This document shows, in pieces, positions 1 through 8,012 of a stretch of DNA of 61,995 nucleotides. Positions within the stretch are counted from its first letter, which is position 1. Each line of letters opens with the position of its first letter. Below the pieces are notes generated by a model. The model was not told the origin of the DNA, searched no databases, and saw only the letters and a list, made by a program, of their open reading frames with translations. The translations under genes were made by a program, and so were the position numbers. The DNA is from Gammaproteobacteria bacterium (GTDB taxonomy: Bacteria > Pseudomonadota > Gammaproteobacteria > Pseudomonadales > Azotimanducaceae): assembly GCA_030433075.1 (NCBI GenBank), contig JAUILI010000006.1:1-61995 (forward strand), written 5' to 3'.

Positions 1-22
1 CACACGAATGAGGGAGACGGAC

Positions 23-1255
23 GTGGCTGCACGGGAAGCTTGGATTATTGATACGGCGCGGACGCCCCGGGGCATTGGCAAGCAGGGCAAGGGCGCGCTG
101 GCGCACCTGCACCCCCAACACCTCGGTGCAACGGTGCTGAAGGCCCTCGAGGCCCGGAATAACCTGAACACCGCTGAGGTGGACGATGTGATCTGGGGCA
201 CGAGCTCCCAGAAGGGCAAGCAGGGCTCCTGCCTTGGCCGCATGTCCCTCCTCCTCGCGGGCTGGAACACCGCCGCCAGCGGCGTCACCCTGGACCGCTT
301 CTGCGGCTCCGGCATCACCTCCGTGAACATGGCCGCCGCCAGCATCATGTCCGGCATGGAAGACTGCGTGGTCGCCGGGGGCACGGAGATGATGTCCTAC
401 ACCGCCACCCAGGGCGGCGGGCTCCTCGATGCGGGCAACATGACCCTTCGGGACCTCCAGCCCCAGTGGCACCAGGGCATTTGCGCAGACCTTATCGCCA
501 CCCTAGAAGGCATCAGCCGGGAAGACGTGGACGGCCTCGCCTACCAGAGCCAGCAGCGCGCAAAGGTGGCCATCGAAGAGAACCGCTTCGCCAAGTCCGT
601 GGTGCCCGTTTACAACGAAGACGGCACCCTGGCCCTGGACCATGAAGAGTTCCCCCGGCCCCAGACGACCCTCGAGGGCCTGTCCCAGCTGCCCGCGGTC
701 TTTGAAAACTTCATGGGCATGCCCGTGGACGAGTCTGGCGAGACCTTCGACCAGCTCGTGAAGCGCGCCTACCCGGACGTGAAGATCAACCACGTGCACC
801 ACGCCGGCAACTCCTCCGGCGTCGTCGACGGCTCCGCCGCCATCCTCCTGGCCTCCCCGGAATACGCGAAGGCCCAGGGCTGGACCCCGCGCGCAAAGAT
901 CCGCGCCATGGCCAACGCTGCCGGCAGCCCCCAGCTCATGCTGAACGAGCCCGTGCCCGCCGCGAAGAAGGTGCTGAAGAAGGCCGGCATGAACCTTAGC
1001 GACATCGACCTCTTCGAGATCAACGAAGCCTTCTCCGTGGTGGCCTTCAAGTTCATCCGGGACCTCGGCCTCGACCCGGCTCAGGTGAACGTGAACGGCG
1101 GCGCCATGGCCCTGGGCCATCCCATCGCGGCCACGGGCTCCGTGCTCATCGGCACGATCCTCGATGAGCTCGAGCGCCAGGATAAGGCCACGGGCCTCGT
1201 GACCATGTGCGCCGCCGGCGGCATGGCCCCGGCGATCATCATCGAACGGGTGTAA
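23..1255 (+). CDS. Acetyl-CoA acetyltransferase (thiolase), tandem copy 1
   Basis: A thiolase-family enzyme of 410 residues that joins or cleaves acyl-CoA units in beta-oxidation or acetoacetyl-CoA metabolism. The nucleophilic cysteine lies in DRFCGSG. NEAF and [14 protein letters not shown] are the usual C-terminal active-site blocks, and the last cysteine is in TMCAAGG. I start it at GTG 23 because AGGGAGA lies just upstream and the protein then aligns from its first residue with the neighbouring copy; an ATG at 8 is in frame but lacks room for a ribosome site. It is followed by a strong terminator, so it is transcribed apart from copy 2. Relative to copy 2 it is one residue shorter near residue 128 (TATQGGG against TATLTGGG). 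Substrate chain length cannot be read from the sequence. Confidence 0.93.
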   Translation: MAAREAWIIDTARTPRGIGKQGKGALAHLHPQHLGATVLKALEARNNLNTAEVDDVIWGTSSQKGKQGSCLGRMSLLLAGWNTAASGVTLDRFCGSGITSVNMAAASIMSGMEDCVVAGGTEMMSYTATQGGGLLDAGNMTLRDLQPQWHQGICADLIATLEGISREDVDGLAYQSQQRAKVAIEENRFAKSVVPVYNEDGTLALDHEEFPRPQTTLEGLSQLPAVFENFMGMPVDESGETFDQLVKRAYPDVKINHVHHAGNSSGVVDGSAAILLASPEYAKAQGWTPRAKIRAMANAAGSPQLMLNEPVPAAKKVLKKAGMNLSDIDLFEINEAFSVVAFKFIRDLGLDPAQVNVNGGAMALGHPIAATGSVLIGTILDELERQDKATGLVTMCAAGGMAPAIIIERV

Positions 1256-1302
1256 GCCTCGGTCGTCAGACCTGAGCGGTCCCCCTTAAGGATCGCGCCA
1301 CG

Positions 1303-1334
1303 AAAACCCCAGCCTTCGCGCTGGGGTTTTTTTT
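1303..1334 (+). terminator. Rho-independent terminator after thiolase copy 1
   Basis: An 11-bp perfect stem, AAAACCCCAGC (1303-1313) with GCTGGGGTTTT (1320-1330), closes a six-base loop. The T-run continues to 1334. It lies 48 bp after the stop of the first thiolase and separates the two copies. Confidence 0.93.
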
Positions 1335-1388
1335 GGCGCCGTCGTAGACTCGGGGCAGGCTTAATTCAAATGATTGAGGGGAAGGGAC

Positions 1389-2624
1389 ATGGCAGCTCAA
1401 GAAGCATGGATCATCGACACGGCGCGGACGCCCCGGGGCATTGGGAAGCAGGGCAAGGGCGCCCTCTCCCATCTGCATCCCCAGCATCTGGGCGCCACGG
1501 TGCTGAAGGCGCTGCAAGCGCGTAACGATTTGAACACCGCCGAGGTGGACGACGTGATCTGGGGCACGAGCTCCCAGAAGGGCAAGCAGGCCTCCTGCCT
1601 TGGCCGCATGTCCCTCCTCCTCGCCGGCTGGAACACCGCGGCCAGCGGCGTGACCCTGGATCGCTTCTGCGGCTCCGGGATTACCTCCGTGAACCTCGCC
1701 GCCGCCAGCATCATGTCCGGCATGGAAGACTGCGTGGTCGCCGGGGGCACGGAAATGATGTCCTACACCGCGACCCTGACCGGCGGCGGCCTCATGGACG
1801 CGGGCAACATGACCCTTCGGGACCTCCAGCCCCAGTGGCACCAGGGCATCTGCGCGGACCTCATTGCCACCCTGGAAGGCATCAGCCGGGAAGACGTGGA
1901 TGGCCTGGCCTATGAGAGCCAGCAGCGCGCCAAGGCGGCCATCGCCGAGAACCGCTTCGCCCGCTCCGTGGTGCCCGTCTACAACGAAGACGGCTCCCTG
2001 GCCCTAGATCACGAGGAATTCCCCCGGCCGGAAACGACCCTCGAGGGTCTCTCTCAGCTGCCGGCGGTGTTCGAGAAGTTCATGGACGCCCCCTTCGACG
2101 AGACCGGGGAAACCTTCGACCAGCTCGTGAAGCGCGCCTACCCGGACGTGAAGATCAACCACGTGCACCATGCGGGGAACTCCTCTGGCGTCGTGGACGG
2201 CTCCGCCGCCATCCTCCTCGCCTCCCCGGCCTACGCGAAGTCCCAGGGCTGGACGCCCCGGGCCAAGATCCGCGCTATGGCCAACGCCGCTGGCAGCCCC
2301 CAGCTCATGCTGAATGAGCCCGTGCCCGCCGCGAAGAAGGTGCTGAAGAAGGCCGGCATGGCCCTAAACGACATCGACCTCTTCGAGGTGAACGAGGCCT
2401 TCTCCGTGGTGGCCTTTAAGTTCATTCGAGACCTCGGCCTCGACCCGGCGAAGGTGAACGTCAACGGTGGCGCCATGGCCCTGGGCCACCCCATCGCCGC
2501 CACGGGCTCCATGCTCATCGGCACGGTGCTGGATGAGCTCGAGCGCCAGGACAAGGCCACGGGCCTCGTGACCATGTGCGCCGGTGGAGGCATGGCCCCG
2601 GCCATCGTGATCGAGCGCGTCTAA
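1389..2624 (+). CDS. Acetyl-CoA acetyltransferase (thiolase), tandem copy 2
   Basis: A second thiolase of 411 residues, differing from copy 1 by only about 30 substitutions by eye. It keeps the same catalytic blocks: [19 protein letters not shown] and a final MCAGGG. The start is ATG 1389 (MAAQEAW) with GAGGGGAAGGGA upstream; the ATG at 1374 is part of that ribosome-site region. Substitutions cluster in two places, residues about 185-240 and the C-terminal 60. A terminator sits before it, so it needs its own promoter within 1335-1388 or reads through. The pair looks like a duplication that has been kept, giving gene dosage or slightly different substrate preference. Confidence 0.94.
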   Translation: MAAQEAWIIDTARTPRGIGKQGKGALSHLHPQHLGATVLKALQARNDLNTAEVDDVIWGTSSQKGKQASCLGRMSLLLAGWNTAASGVTLDRFCGSGITSVNLAAASIMSGMEDCVVAGGTEMMSYTATLTGGGLMDAGNMTLRDLQPQWHQGICADLIATLEGISREDVDGLAYESQQRAKAAIAENRFARSVVPVYNEDGSLALDHEEFPRPETTLEGLSQLPAVFEKFMDAPFDETGETFDQLVKRAYPDVKINHVHHAGNSSGVVDGSAAILLASPAYAKSQGWTPRAKIRAMANAAGSPQLMLNEPVPAAKKVLKKAGMALNDIDLFEVNEAFSVVAFKFIRDLGLDPAKVNVNGGAMALGHPIAATGSMLIGTVLDELERQDKATGLVTMCAGGGMAPAIVIERV

Positions 2625-2635
2625 GCGCCGCTCTC

Positions 2636-2848
2636 CTAGCCCCGGCCGATCCCCTTCGGTCGGGGCTTACTCCCGGGCCCGAAGGTGGGCGTGGGCATTT
2701 CAATTCGCACCAGGTGCATCTCCCCGTCCACGCTCCAAAGGATCAGGTGATCATCCAGCGCAAGATCCATGTCCTTCAGCACCCGGGACGGGATGCGGAT
2801 AGCCAGGCTGTTGCCCCATTTTTTGAGTTTTACGGTCGCGAATTGCAT
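2636..2848 (-). CDS. MazE/AbrB-type antitoxin-like DNA-binding protein, orphan
   Basis: A 70-residue protein opening with VKLKKWGNSLAIRIP, the SpoVT-AbrB swapped-hairpin fold found in MazE antitoxins. MazE normally binds DNA through this part and neutralises MazF through its C-terminus. Here the C-terminal part (about residues 50-70) is Pro/Gly-rich and basic (PGSKPRPKGIGRG), unlike the acidic toxin-wrapping tail of MazE. No MazF follows, because the next sequence downstream is the converging thiolase gene. It may be an orphan antitoxin, an AbrB-like regulator, or a remnant. No clear ribosome site precedes the ATG. Confidence 0.75.
   Translation of the reverse strand: MQFATVKLKKWGNSLAIRIPSRVLKDMDLALDDHLILWSVDGEMHLVRIEMPTPTFGPGSKPRPKGIGRG
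2638..2667. terminator. Hairpin between converging thiolase and MazE-like genes
   Basis: AGCCCCGGCCG (2638-2648) pairs with CGGTCGGGGCT (2657-2667) over 11 positions with one G-T wobble and an 8-base loop. It lies 14 bp after the thiolase stop and inside the last codons of the MazE-like gene. There is no long T-tract on either strand, so terminator function is tentative. Confidence 0.45.
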
Positions 2849-3496
2849 GGCTGCTAGGAGACCACGGCGCCTTCGCCATGTTTATGCGCGCAGGCGACGG
2901 CTCCCGTGCGCCTCCGGCGCTTCGTGGCGTGGGCACTCGCTGGCCCGCTGGGCTGGGGCGAGGCTGGGCTGGGCTGGGGCGGGCGTGGGCTGAATCGCCG
3001 CCGGGACTGCCCCTTTTGCCGAAATTCTAGGGCTACACATTCTAAGGCGGAATAGTTCCACCTAGGACCCTTAAACGAGCTTATTTTGATACCAAAAACC
3101 CACTTAACAAGGTTTTTAACGGTAGTTAAATTGCTCTAAAACCACTTTTTACGCGTAAAAATGATATAAAACGCGCAGAAAACATAGGGCAGGCAGGCGC
3201 CTTGGGTCTAGGCTGCGGCAGCGACAAACTTCAGTCCCGTAGGAAGAAAAAAGCGCCTCTAAACGCTTCGGTTGCACCAAAAGCGTGCCGTTTGCCTCGC
3301 CCACAAACTTCGCGAAATGTAGACACATTCCAACCGGGAAAGCCTCCACTTCTTTCCCTGAAAAACCCTTTATACAGCCTCAAAAACCCACCTAAGGTCA
3401 GATCTAAGGCGTAATTAAACCACCTTGACCCACTTTCTCGGCGTCAAAGTATCGACACAGAAATTCACCAAAACCCTTTCCCGGGGCCGCCCCATC
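2849..3496. other. 650-bp gene-free spacer, low GC, repeated ACCCACYT motifs
   Basis: I find no credible gene here. The first part (2945-2992) is a GGGCT-rich imperfect repeat. From about 3025 the base composition drops well below that of the neighbours. A motif like AAAAACCCACYT recurs at 3094-3105, 3138-3150 (one C missing), 3381-3393, 3417-3426 and 3427-3436. AAAAACC (3094-3100) and GGTTTTT (3111-3117) can form a weak hairpin. It could be a regulatory or nucleoid-protein region, or old transferred DNA. Confidence 0.5.
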
Positions 3497-4000
3497 CTAG
3501 GGCGCGATCAAGAAAGACAAGCGGGTCCGCCATAGGGAAGGATCTGCCGTGCTCTCCGGACCGACCTCGTAGTGCTCCGTCCGGGCAGTCCAGTGAGCCC
3601 CGGAAGCCCCCTCCTTCGCCCAGCGCACCCCGGCCTCCTCGCCCCAAGCAAGAAATGCTGCGGTCGCCGCCTGAAGCCCCCCGTAGGGCCCCTCCACCAC
3701 CGTTTCTGCGTAGCGCCCCGGCGGAAGGGTGCCAAGCCGCAAGGAGGCTCCTAAGCTGGAGGCCGCAGCCGCCGTGATGGGGTAGCCAATCTCGATCGTC
3801 ATGACACCCTCCATAGCGATCAAGCCATAGCGAACGAGCGCGGGACCCACAGGCCCATGGCCACTCTGAGCGAGCGCGGTCCGCACCGCCAAAAGGGACA
3901 AAGGGATAGCCTCAAGCACCCGAGGAAAGGGCTCTGAGCGAACCACCGCCGCATAGGGGCGAGGCTGATCGTAGTGTTGAAACGAGCCCAAGGGGCTCAA
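3497..4000 (-). CDS. GyrI-like / AraC effector-binding-like domain protein
   Basis: A 167-residue cytosolic protein that resembles the stand-alone GyrI-like small-molecule-binding domain. The evidence is an early segment on a substituent-binding strand, then IEIGYPITAAA, a GTLPPGRYAETVVEGPYGGL segment typical of the second repeat, and a C-terminal part ending in ARTEHYEVGP before a final strand. It starts at TTG 4000 within the stop codon of the oxidase gene (4-base overlap), so its translation is probably coupled to it. Such domains bind hydrophobic or cationic ligands, or inhibit gyrase. The partner here is presumably linked to the oxidase substrate, but that is inference. Confidence 0.7.
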   Translation of the reverse strand: MSPLGSFQHYDQPRPYAAVVRSEPFPRVLEAIPLSLLAVRTALAQSGHGPVGPALVRYGLIAMEGVMTIEIGYPITAAAASSLGASLRLGTLPPGRYAETVVEGPYGGLQAATAAFLAWGEEAGVRWAKEGASGAHWTARTEHYEVGPESTADPSLWRTRLSFLIAP

Positions 4001-5193
4001 CCGTGTAGCGCGGAAACCAGAGAAGAAAGCCGCTCCACCGCGCCGATGGACTCCTCCGGCCGGAGGGCCTCGGAGCCGTCGCCGAAGTCGTTCTCCCCCG
4101 CCGTTTGCACCAGCAGGCCATCGCGTCGGGGATAAACGGACACCTTCGCTTCCCGCGAGCGCAGGCCGTAGTTCAGCCCGGGCTCGGGCATGAGCTTGGC
4201 GGTCTGGCCGCGTACGGGGGTTAGGCTTTCATCGCCGAGTAGCGCACGAGCGCCATAGCCCGTGCAGTTGATCACCGTCGGCTCATCCAAGCGGGCGAAG
4301 TCCTCCGGGCCCGAGAGTTCAGCGGTCACGATCCGGCCGCCGCGCCGCTCGAAGTCCGCCAGCAGTAAGCGGGAATAGGCGCTGATGTTGAACAGCATGA
4401 GGCGTCGCTCGCGCACAAAGGGCGCCGGAAAGGGATGGCCCTCCGCCAGATCGACGGGCGCGGGGGACAGCTCCGGAGCGAGATCCCGCGAGTAGTGAGG
4501 ATAGGCCGGCTCATCGCGGCTACCGTGGGCGCCTACCTCGCTGAAGGGGATCTCGGCCATTTCGAACATAGTGGTGTATTCAATGGGATGGCCAGGCAAA
4601 CCCAGGAGCGTTTGGAAGCGACGATGGGAAGCGCGTGCCATGCGCAGCCACTGGTCCGCAAAGGCCGGGCCGTGCTCCGCCGTGGCAATCCGGGAGTCGG
4701 GGGACCAAACACCGGTGGCGTAGGAGGAACGCACGTAGGGCGGGCGCTCCTTGGCATAGATGGTCACCGCAAAACCCTGGCGCTGGGCCAGGAGGGCCGT
4801 GGTCAGGCCGATGGCGCCGCAGCCCACCACAGCCAAAGCCCCCGGGGGCGCCTGGGGCACCAGGGCCAACGCTTCCGCAGCGCTGCCCCAGGAGAGGGAC
4901 CAGCCGCTACCCCCGTGGCCATAGTTGTGCACCACGGGCTTCCCCGCGAGGGTTTCGAGGGCGATGCGCGGGCCCTGGGCCCGGAAGGGGCGGGTGCAGA
5001 CATTCATAGCGATGATGCGATCCGGGCTCACACTGAAGGGCTGAAGCGCACCAAAGCCGGGGACCCAGGGACGGGGCGCCTGCGCCGGCGCGCCCATCAT
5101 GGCGCGGGCCAACGGCGAAAGGGCGCCGCTTGCAAGCAGCGCCGCGCCACCAAGGCCCTTGAGGAGTGACCGCCGTCCTAGCTGTGCATCCAT
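3997..5193 (-). CDS. Tat-exported FAD-dependent D-amino-acid-oxidase-family protein
   Basis: A 398-residue flavoprotein of the DAO family. The N-terminus carries a twin-arginine signal (GRRSLLKGLGGAALLA), so it is exported folded with its FAD. The dinucleotide-binding motif VVGCGAIGLTTALL lies around residues 120-135. The motif VVHNYGHGGSGWSLSWG, which lies near the C-terminus in eukaryotic D-amino acid oxidases, is here before the Rossmann motif (residues about 87-103), an arrangement I have seen in bacterial Tat-secreted relatives. The substrate is not deducible. It overlaps the GyrI-like gene by 4 bases and follows csaA by 54 bases, so the three genes probably form an operon. Confidence 0.85.
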   Translation of the reverse strand: MDAQLGRRSLLKGLGGAALLASGALSPLARAMMGAPAQAPRPWVPGFGALQPFSVSPDRIIAMNVCTRPFRAQGPRIALETLAGKPVVHNYGHGGSGWSLSWGSAAEALALVPQAPPGALAVVGCGAIGLTTALLAQRQGFAVTIYAKERPPYVRSSYATGVWSPDSRIATAEHGPAFADQWLRMARASHRRFQTLLGLPGHPIEYTTMFEMAEIPFSEVGAHGSRDEPAYPHYSRDLAPELSPAPVDLAEGHPFPAPFVRERRLMLFNISAYSRLLLADFERRGGRIVTAELSGPEDFARLDEPTVINCTGYGARALLGDESLTPVRGQTAKLMPEPGLNYGLRSREAKVSVYPRRDGLLVQTAGENDFGDGSEALRPEESIGAVERLSSLVSALHG

Positions 5194-5247
5194 CAGCCTG
5201 TGCTCCTTAACGCAAAGAGAGAAAAACGAGCAAAAATCGCGCCGCGC

Positions 5248-5586
5248 CTAGCCCAGGCGAGCGCCGTTCTGCACCGGCGTATCGGGCACGGCCAGCACCA
5301 CGGCGCCATCTTCCCGGTAGAAGCCGGTAATCAGGCACTCGGAGCGGATTGGGCCGATCTGCTTCGACGGGAAGTTCACCACCCCCATCACCTGGCGCCC
5401 GACAAGAACCTCCGGGGTGTAGCAATCGGTGATCTGGGCGCTCGATTTCAGCACGCCGATCTCCGGCCCGAAGTCCACCCAGAGCTTGATGGCCGGCCGC
5501 CGAGCTTCAGGGAAAGGCTCAGCCTGCACGATGGTGCCGGCGCGAAGCTGCACCTTCTCAAAGTCCGCCCAGCTGATCTCTTCCAT
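5248..5586 (-). CDS. csaA: CsaA-like tRNA-binding-domain protein
   Basis: A 112-residue single-domain protein with the OB-fold found in CsaA, in the C-terminus of some methionyl-tRNA synthetases and in Arc1p. [20 protein letters not shown] and the later [13 protein letters not shown] are family blocks. CsaA acts as a dimeric export-related chaperone in Bacillus; elsewhere its role is less clear. I use ATG 5586, preceded by GAGGAG at good spacing; a TTG at 5616 is in frame but has a poorer context. It heads a possible operon with the Tat-secreted oxidase, which would fit a chaperone for an exported protein. Confidence 0.88.
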   Translation of the reverse strand: MEEISWADFEKVQLRAGTIVQAEPFPEARRPAIKLWVDFGPEIGVLKSSAQITDCYTPEVLVGRQVMGVVNFPSKQIGPIRSECLITGFYREDGAVVLAVPDTPVQNGARLG

Positions 5587-5744
5587 TTCGCCAATCTCCT
5601 CGGTCAATTTCGCCAACTCTCGGCGAGCGCCGCCGTCCCGTTCCCAAAAAATGCGCCTAAAAGCGCCCGCGCGCGCCCCCCCGACGGGGCCTAAAAACCC
5701 CTAAGCCACTGACTTAAAAAACTAAATTCAAAGATCCAAAAATC

Positions 5745-5760
5745 TGGCACGCCCCTTGTA
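5745..5760 (+). promoter_or_regulatory. Sigma-54-like (-24/-12) promoter for the PspC gene
   Basis: TGGCACGCCCCTTGTA matches the sigma-54 consensus TGGCACG-N4-TTGCW at all but one core base (GT in place of GC at -12). It lies 42 bp before the pspC-like ATG. Phage-shock (psp) genes in enterobacteria are sigma-54 dependent with PspF, so motif and gene agree. An A/T-rich tract at 5714-5741 lies upstream. Confidence 0.72.
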
Positions 5761-5801
5761 ATGACTCAAGGGAACTCTCTAAGCCAAAAAGGACCAAGAC
5801 C

Positions 5802-6029
5802 ATGGCGTATTCCCATCGCGATCACACCCCCTGTGAGCATCGCGGCTTCTATCGCAATCCCTACCACGGCTGGGTCGCCGGCGTGTGCGCGGGCATCGCT
5901 GAGCGCATGGGGATCTCTCCAATCTGGCTGCGGCTGTTGGCAATCTTCGGGCTCCTTACGGCCACGACCCTGACCGTTCTGGCCTACGTAATCGCCTGGC
6001 TCGTGCTCGATCGTCGCTGCACCTGCTAG
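5802..6029 (+). CDS. PspC-domain small membrane protein
   Basis: A 75-residue protein with the PspC domain: the block HGWVAGVCAGIAERMGIS, then WLRLLAIFGLL and a second hydrophobic stretch TTLTVLAYVIAWLVL form the membrane hairpin. PspC senses or transmits envelope stress at the inner membrane. The N-terminal 20 residues are His- and aromatic-rich (HRDHTPCEHRGFYRNPYH) and two cysteine sites (C11, C75) are present. No pspA, pspB or pspF lies beside it. Ribosome site AAAGGA is 8 bases upstream. The sigma-54-like promoter 42 bp upstream supports stress-induced expression. Confidence 0.9.
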   Translation: MAYSHRDHTPCEHRGFYRNPYHGWVAGVCAGIAERMGISPIWLRLLAIFGLLTATTLTVLAYVIAWLVLDRRCTC

Positions 6030-6051
6030 GGGCCGCAACCCCTTTCCCCTT

Positions 6052-6090
6052 CCGCTCCCGGGCTGGGTCCCTCCCCCGGGGCGGTTTTTT
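6052..6090 (+). terminator. Rho-independent terminator after PspC gene
   Basis: A stem of CCG plus CCCGGG (6052-6062) pairs with CCCGGG plus CGG (6075-6084), with small internal bulges and a 12-base loop. It is followed by six T residues (6085-6090). The T-tract overlaps the stop codon of the converging DUF6279 gene. Confidence 0.75.
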
Positions 6091-6952
6091 ATGACGCGGC
6101 CAGCGCGGCAAAGTCCTCCGAAAGCGCCCGGAGCTTTCCGCTCAGGCGATCCCGCTGGGGGGGCGTCAGGCTCCCCAGGAAGGCAGGGAAAAACGCGCTG
6201 TAGGCCGGATCGTTCCGGGCCCGCTGCGCCGCATAGGCCGGGGTATAGAAGGCGCTACGATGCACCATCAGCACAGGAAGCACGGCCGCAAACCAAGGGC
6301 TATCCCGGCGCTCAAGGGCGTCCAGGAAGGCGCGCTGCCAGGCCCGGCGATAGGCCATCCAAGCGGCATTATCCGGGCGAATCTCTTGGCTGAGCGCGGC
6401 GATGGCTGCCTGCTGCGCCGGGGTGAGGCGCCCCACCCAATCCTCCAGCCCCTCTTCTAGGGCGCGCGCCCATTCGGCACGCTGGGCCTCGAGGGCCAGG
6501 CCTTCGTAATCGTCATTGAGGTCCGCATCTTCCTCGGCGAAGCGCGCCGGAAGGTCCGCCGCCTGCTCATCGTCGAGGCTACGGAGCAGCGTCAGGGCAG
6601 CGGGCGCCAGGGCGCGGGTGAGTTCAGCCACGTCGGCTCGAAGATCCGTTTCGAGGGTTTCCACGAGCGCCGGCGATACGGCGTCGTCTTCGACGGCAAG
6701 GGCCAGGCGCTCCAGGGCGTCGGCCCAGCGGGGCAGCTGGCTTTGGCGATGCCAGGCCAGCACCGGGCCCAGATCCTCCCGAAAGGCGCCGCGCTGCGCC
6801 CCGGACAAGCCTAGAAGGCTGTCGGCGCGCCAAGCCAGCAGGCGGTCGGCGTTGTTGTAGAGCCGCGTGGTGCTGCAACCCGATAGCAGCGCGGCAGCCA
6901 AGAGCAGCGCGAGGGTCCCCCAGCGGGCCTTACAAGCTAAGGCCCGCGGCAC
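6089..6952 (-). CDS. DUF6279-family lipoprotein
   Basis: A 287-residue predicted lipoprotein. The signal peptide ends in LLSGC with the lipid-modified cysteine at residue 26. The mature part opens with STTRLYNNADRLLAWRAD, characteristic of the DUF6279 family, and is then largely alpha-helical and acidic. Function is unknown. I use GTG 6952, which overlaps the end of the dihaem cytochrome gene by 23 bases, so translation is probably coupled. It is the last gene of a three-gene operon with the beta-helix lipoprotein and the SO2930-family cytochrome. Confidence 0.85.
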   Translation of the reverse strand: MPRALACKARWGTLALLLAAALLSGCSTTRLYNNADRLLAWRADSLLGLSGAQRGAFREDLGPVLAWHRQSQLPRWADALERLALAVEDDAVSPALVETLETDLRADVAELTRALAPAALTLLRSLDDEQAADLPARFAEEDADLNDDYEGLALEAQRAEWARALEEGLEDWVGRLTPAQQAAIAALSQEIRPDNAAWMAYRRAWQRAFLDALERRDSPWFAAVLPVLMVHRSAFYTPAYAAQRARNDPAYSAFFPAFLGSLTPPQRDRLSGKLRALSEDFAALAAS

Positions 6953-8012
6953 AATCCCCGTCCATCGCCGTAATCCATGCCTCTACCAGCGCCACGCCCT
7001 CCTCGTGCACGAGGCTGCGACCGAGCTCCGGCATCATGATGCCCGGATCCTGGTGGCCCAGGCGGAAGGGCAAGATGGACGCCTCGGGACGACCGGGCCA
7101 AACATCATAGGCGCGCCCTCCCGAGCCCCGCCCCGCGGCCACGGGGGTTTTACAGCGCCCCCGACCCAATTCGCTAGCGGTGATACGCAGATCAAGCCCC
7201 GCCGTATCCGCGGCGCCGGTATCGCTATGGCAGTGGGCACAGTTCGCATCCAGGTAGGCGTGGGCCTCCGCCGCCGTGCCCGCTCCCGGGGCCGCCCAGG
7301 GCGTTGCGGGCTCCGGGGCGCTCACCCAGCCTGCGGCGCGCCAGGCCTCAAACTGCGAGGTCCCGTCGGCAAAGCCGTGGGCGGCCAAATTCCCGGGCTT
7401 CGGCCCAATGGGCTTCAAGATCTTCGTGCCCATGGCCGTCTCGTGGCACCCGGCGCATTGGTTCTTATCGGGGATGAGGTAGGGAAAGCGTTCTCCCCCT
7501 TCCGTGGTCAGGGGTACGAGAGCGCCGGCGGGCGCGTAGAAAGCTTCCGTCCCCGCCTCATTCCACTGGTAGGAGACGGCTTCCCAGCCCGCGGTGGTAT
7601 GCCGCAGCACGCGAGTCTCCATCAAGCGCATGCCGGCCAGGGAAAAGGCAGCGGCAGGGCTTGCGAGGGGTTCCGCGGCAACGGTCCGCACGGCCCCGGC
7701 AGCGCCCTGGGGGAACGCGAAGGTTTTCGTGATGATCGTTCCCACGGGGAAGGCGAGGGTGTCGTCGTTGGTGACCACAGACGCCGCGCTGCCCTCCGGA
7801 AGGCTAATGGTGCGGTACTTCCAGGCGTAATCGCTAAAGAGCGGATGGGCCAGGGTGTAGGCAAAGCCCGCCCGGGGCGCCAACGTGCCCTCCTCCTGAG
7901 CCAGCACGGCCAGCTCGGAGAGACGCTCCGGCCAGGGCCCTTCGCGCACGGGCCCGGAGGGGCCGCAGCCCGCCAGCAGAACCAAGAGCGCGAAAAGCCC
8001 AGCCGTTCTCAT
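6930..8012 (-). CDS. SO2930-family dihaem c-type cytochrome lipoprotein
   Basis: A 360-residue protein with a lipoprotein signal (LLVLLAGC). Two haem-attachment motifs are present, CAGCH and CAHCH, in the C-terminal half, with MMPELGRS near the end as a possible axial-methionine region. The family is named for Shewanella SO_2930 and typically sits beside a parallel beta-helix protein, as it does here. Function is not established; it is probably a periplasmic, membrane-anchored electron-transfer protein. The start codon overlaps the beta-helix stop by one base (TAATG). It lies 5 kb from the large cytochrome cluster but in a separate operon. Confidence 0.9.
   Translation of the reverse strand: MRTAGLFALLVLLAGCGPSGPVREGPWPERLSELAVLAQEEGTLAPRAGFAYTLAHPLFSDYAWKYRTISLPEGSAASVVTNDDTLAFPVGTIITKTFAFPQGAAGAVRTVAAEPLASPAAAFSLAGMRLMETRVLRHTTAGWEAVSYQWNEAGTEAFYAPAGALVPLTTEGGERFPYLIPDKNQCAGCHETAMGTKILKPIGPKPGNLAAHGFADGTSQFEAWRAAGWVSAPEPATPWAAPGAGTAAEAHAYLDANCAHCHSDTGAADTAGLDLRITASELGRGRCKTPVAAGRGSGGRAYDVWPGRPEASILPFRLGHQDPGIMMPELGRSLVHEEGVALVEAWITAMDGDCAAGLSL

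Noticed and set aside
3149-3349. A 66-codon minus-strand frame in the low-GC spacer
   Set aside because: It has no ribosome site, no domain and biased composition.
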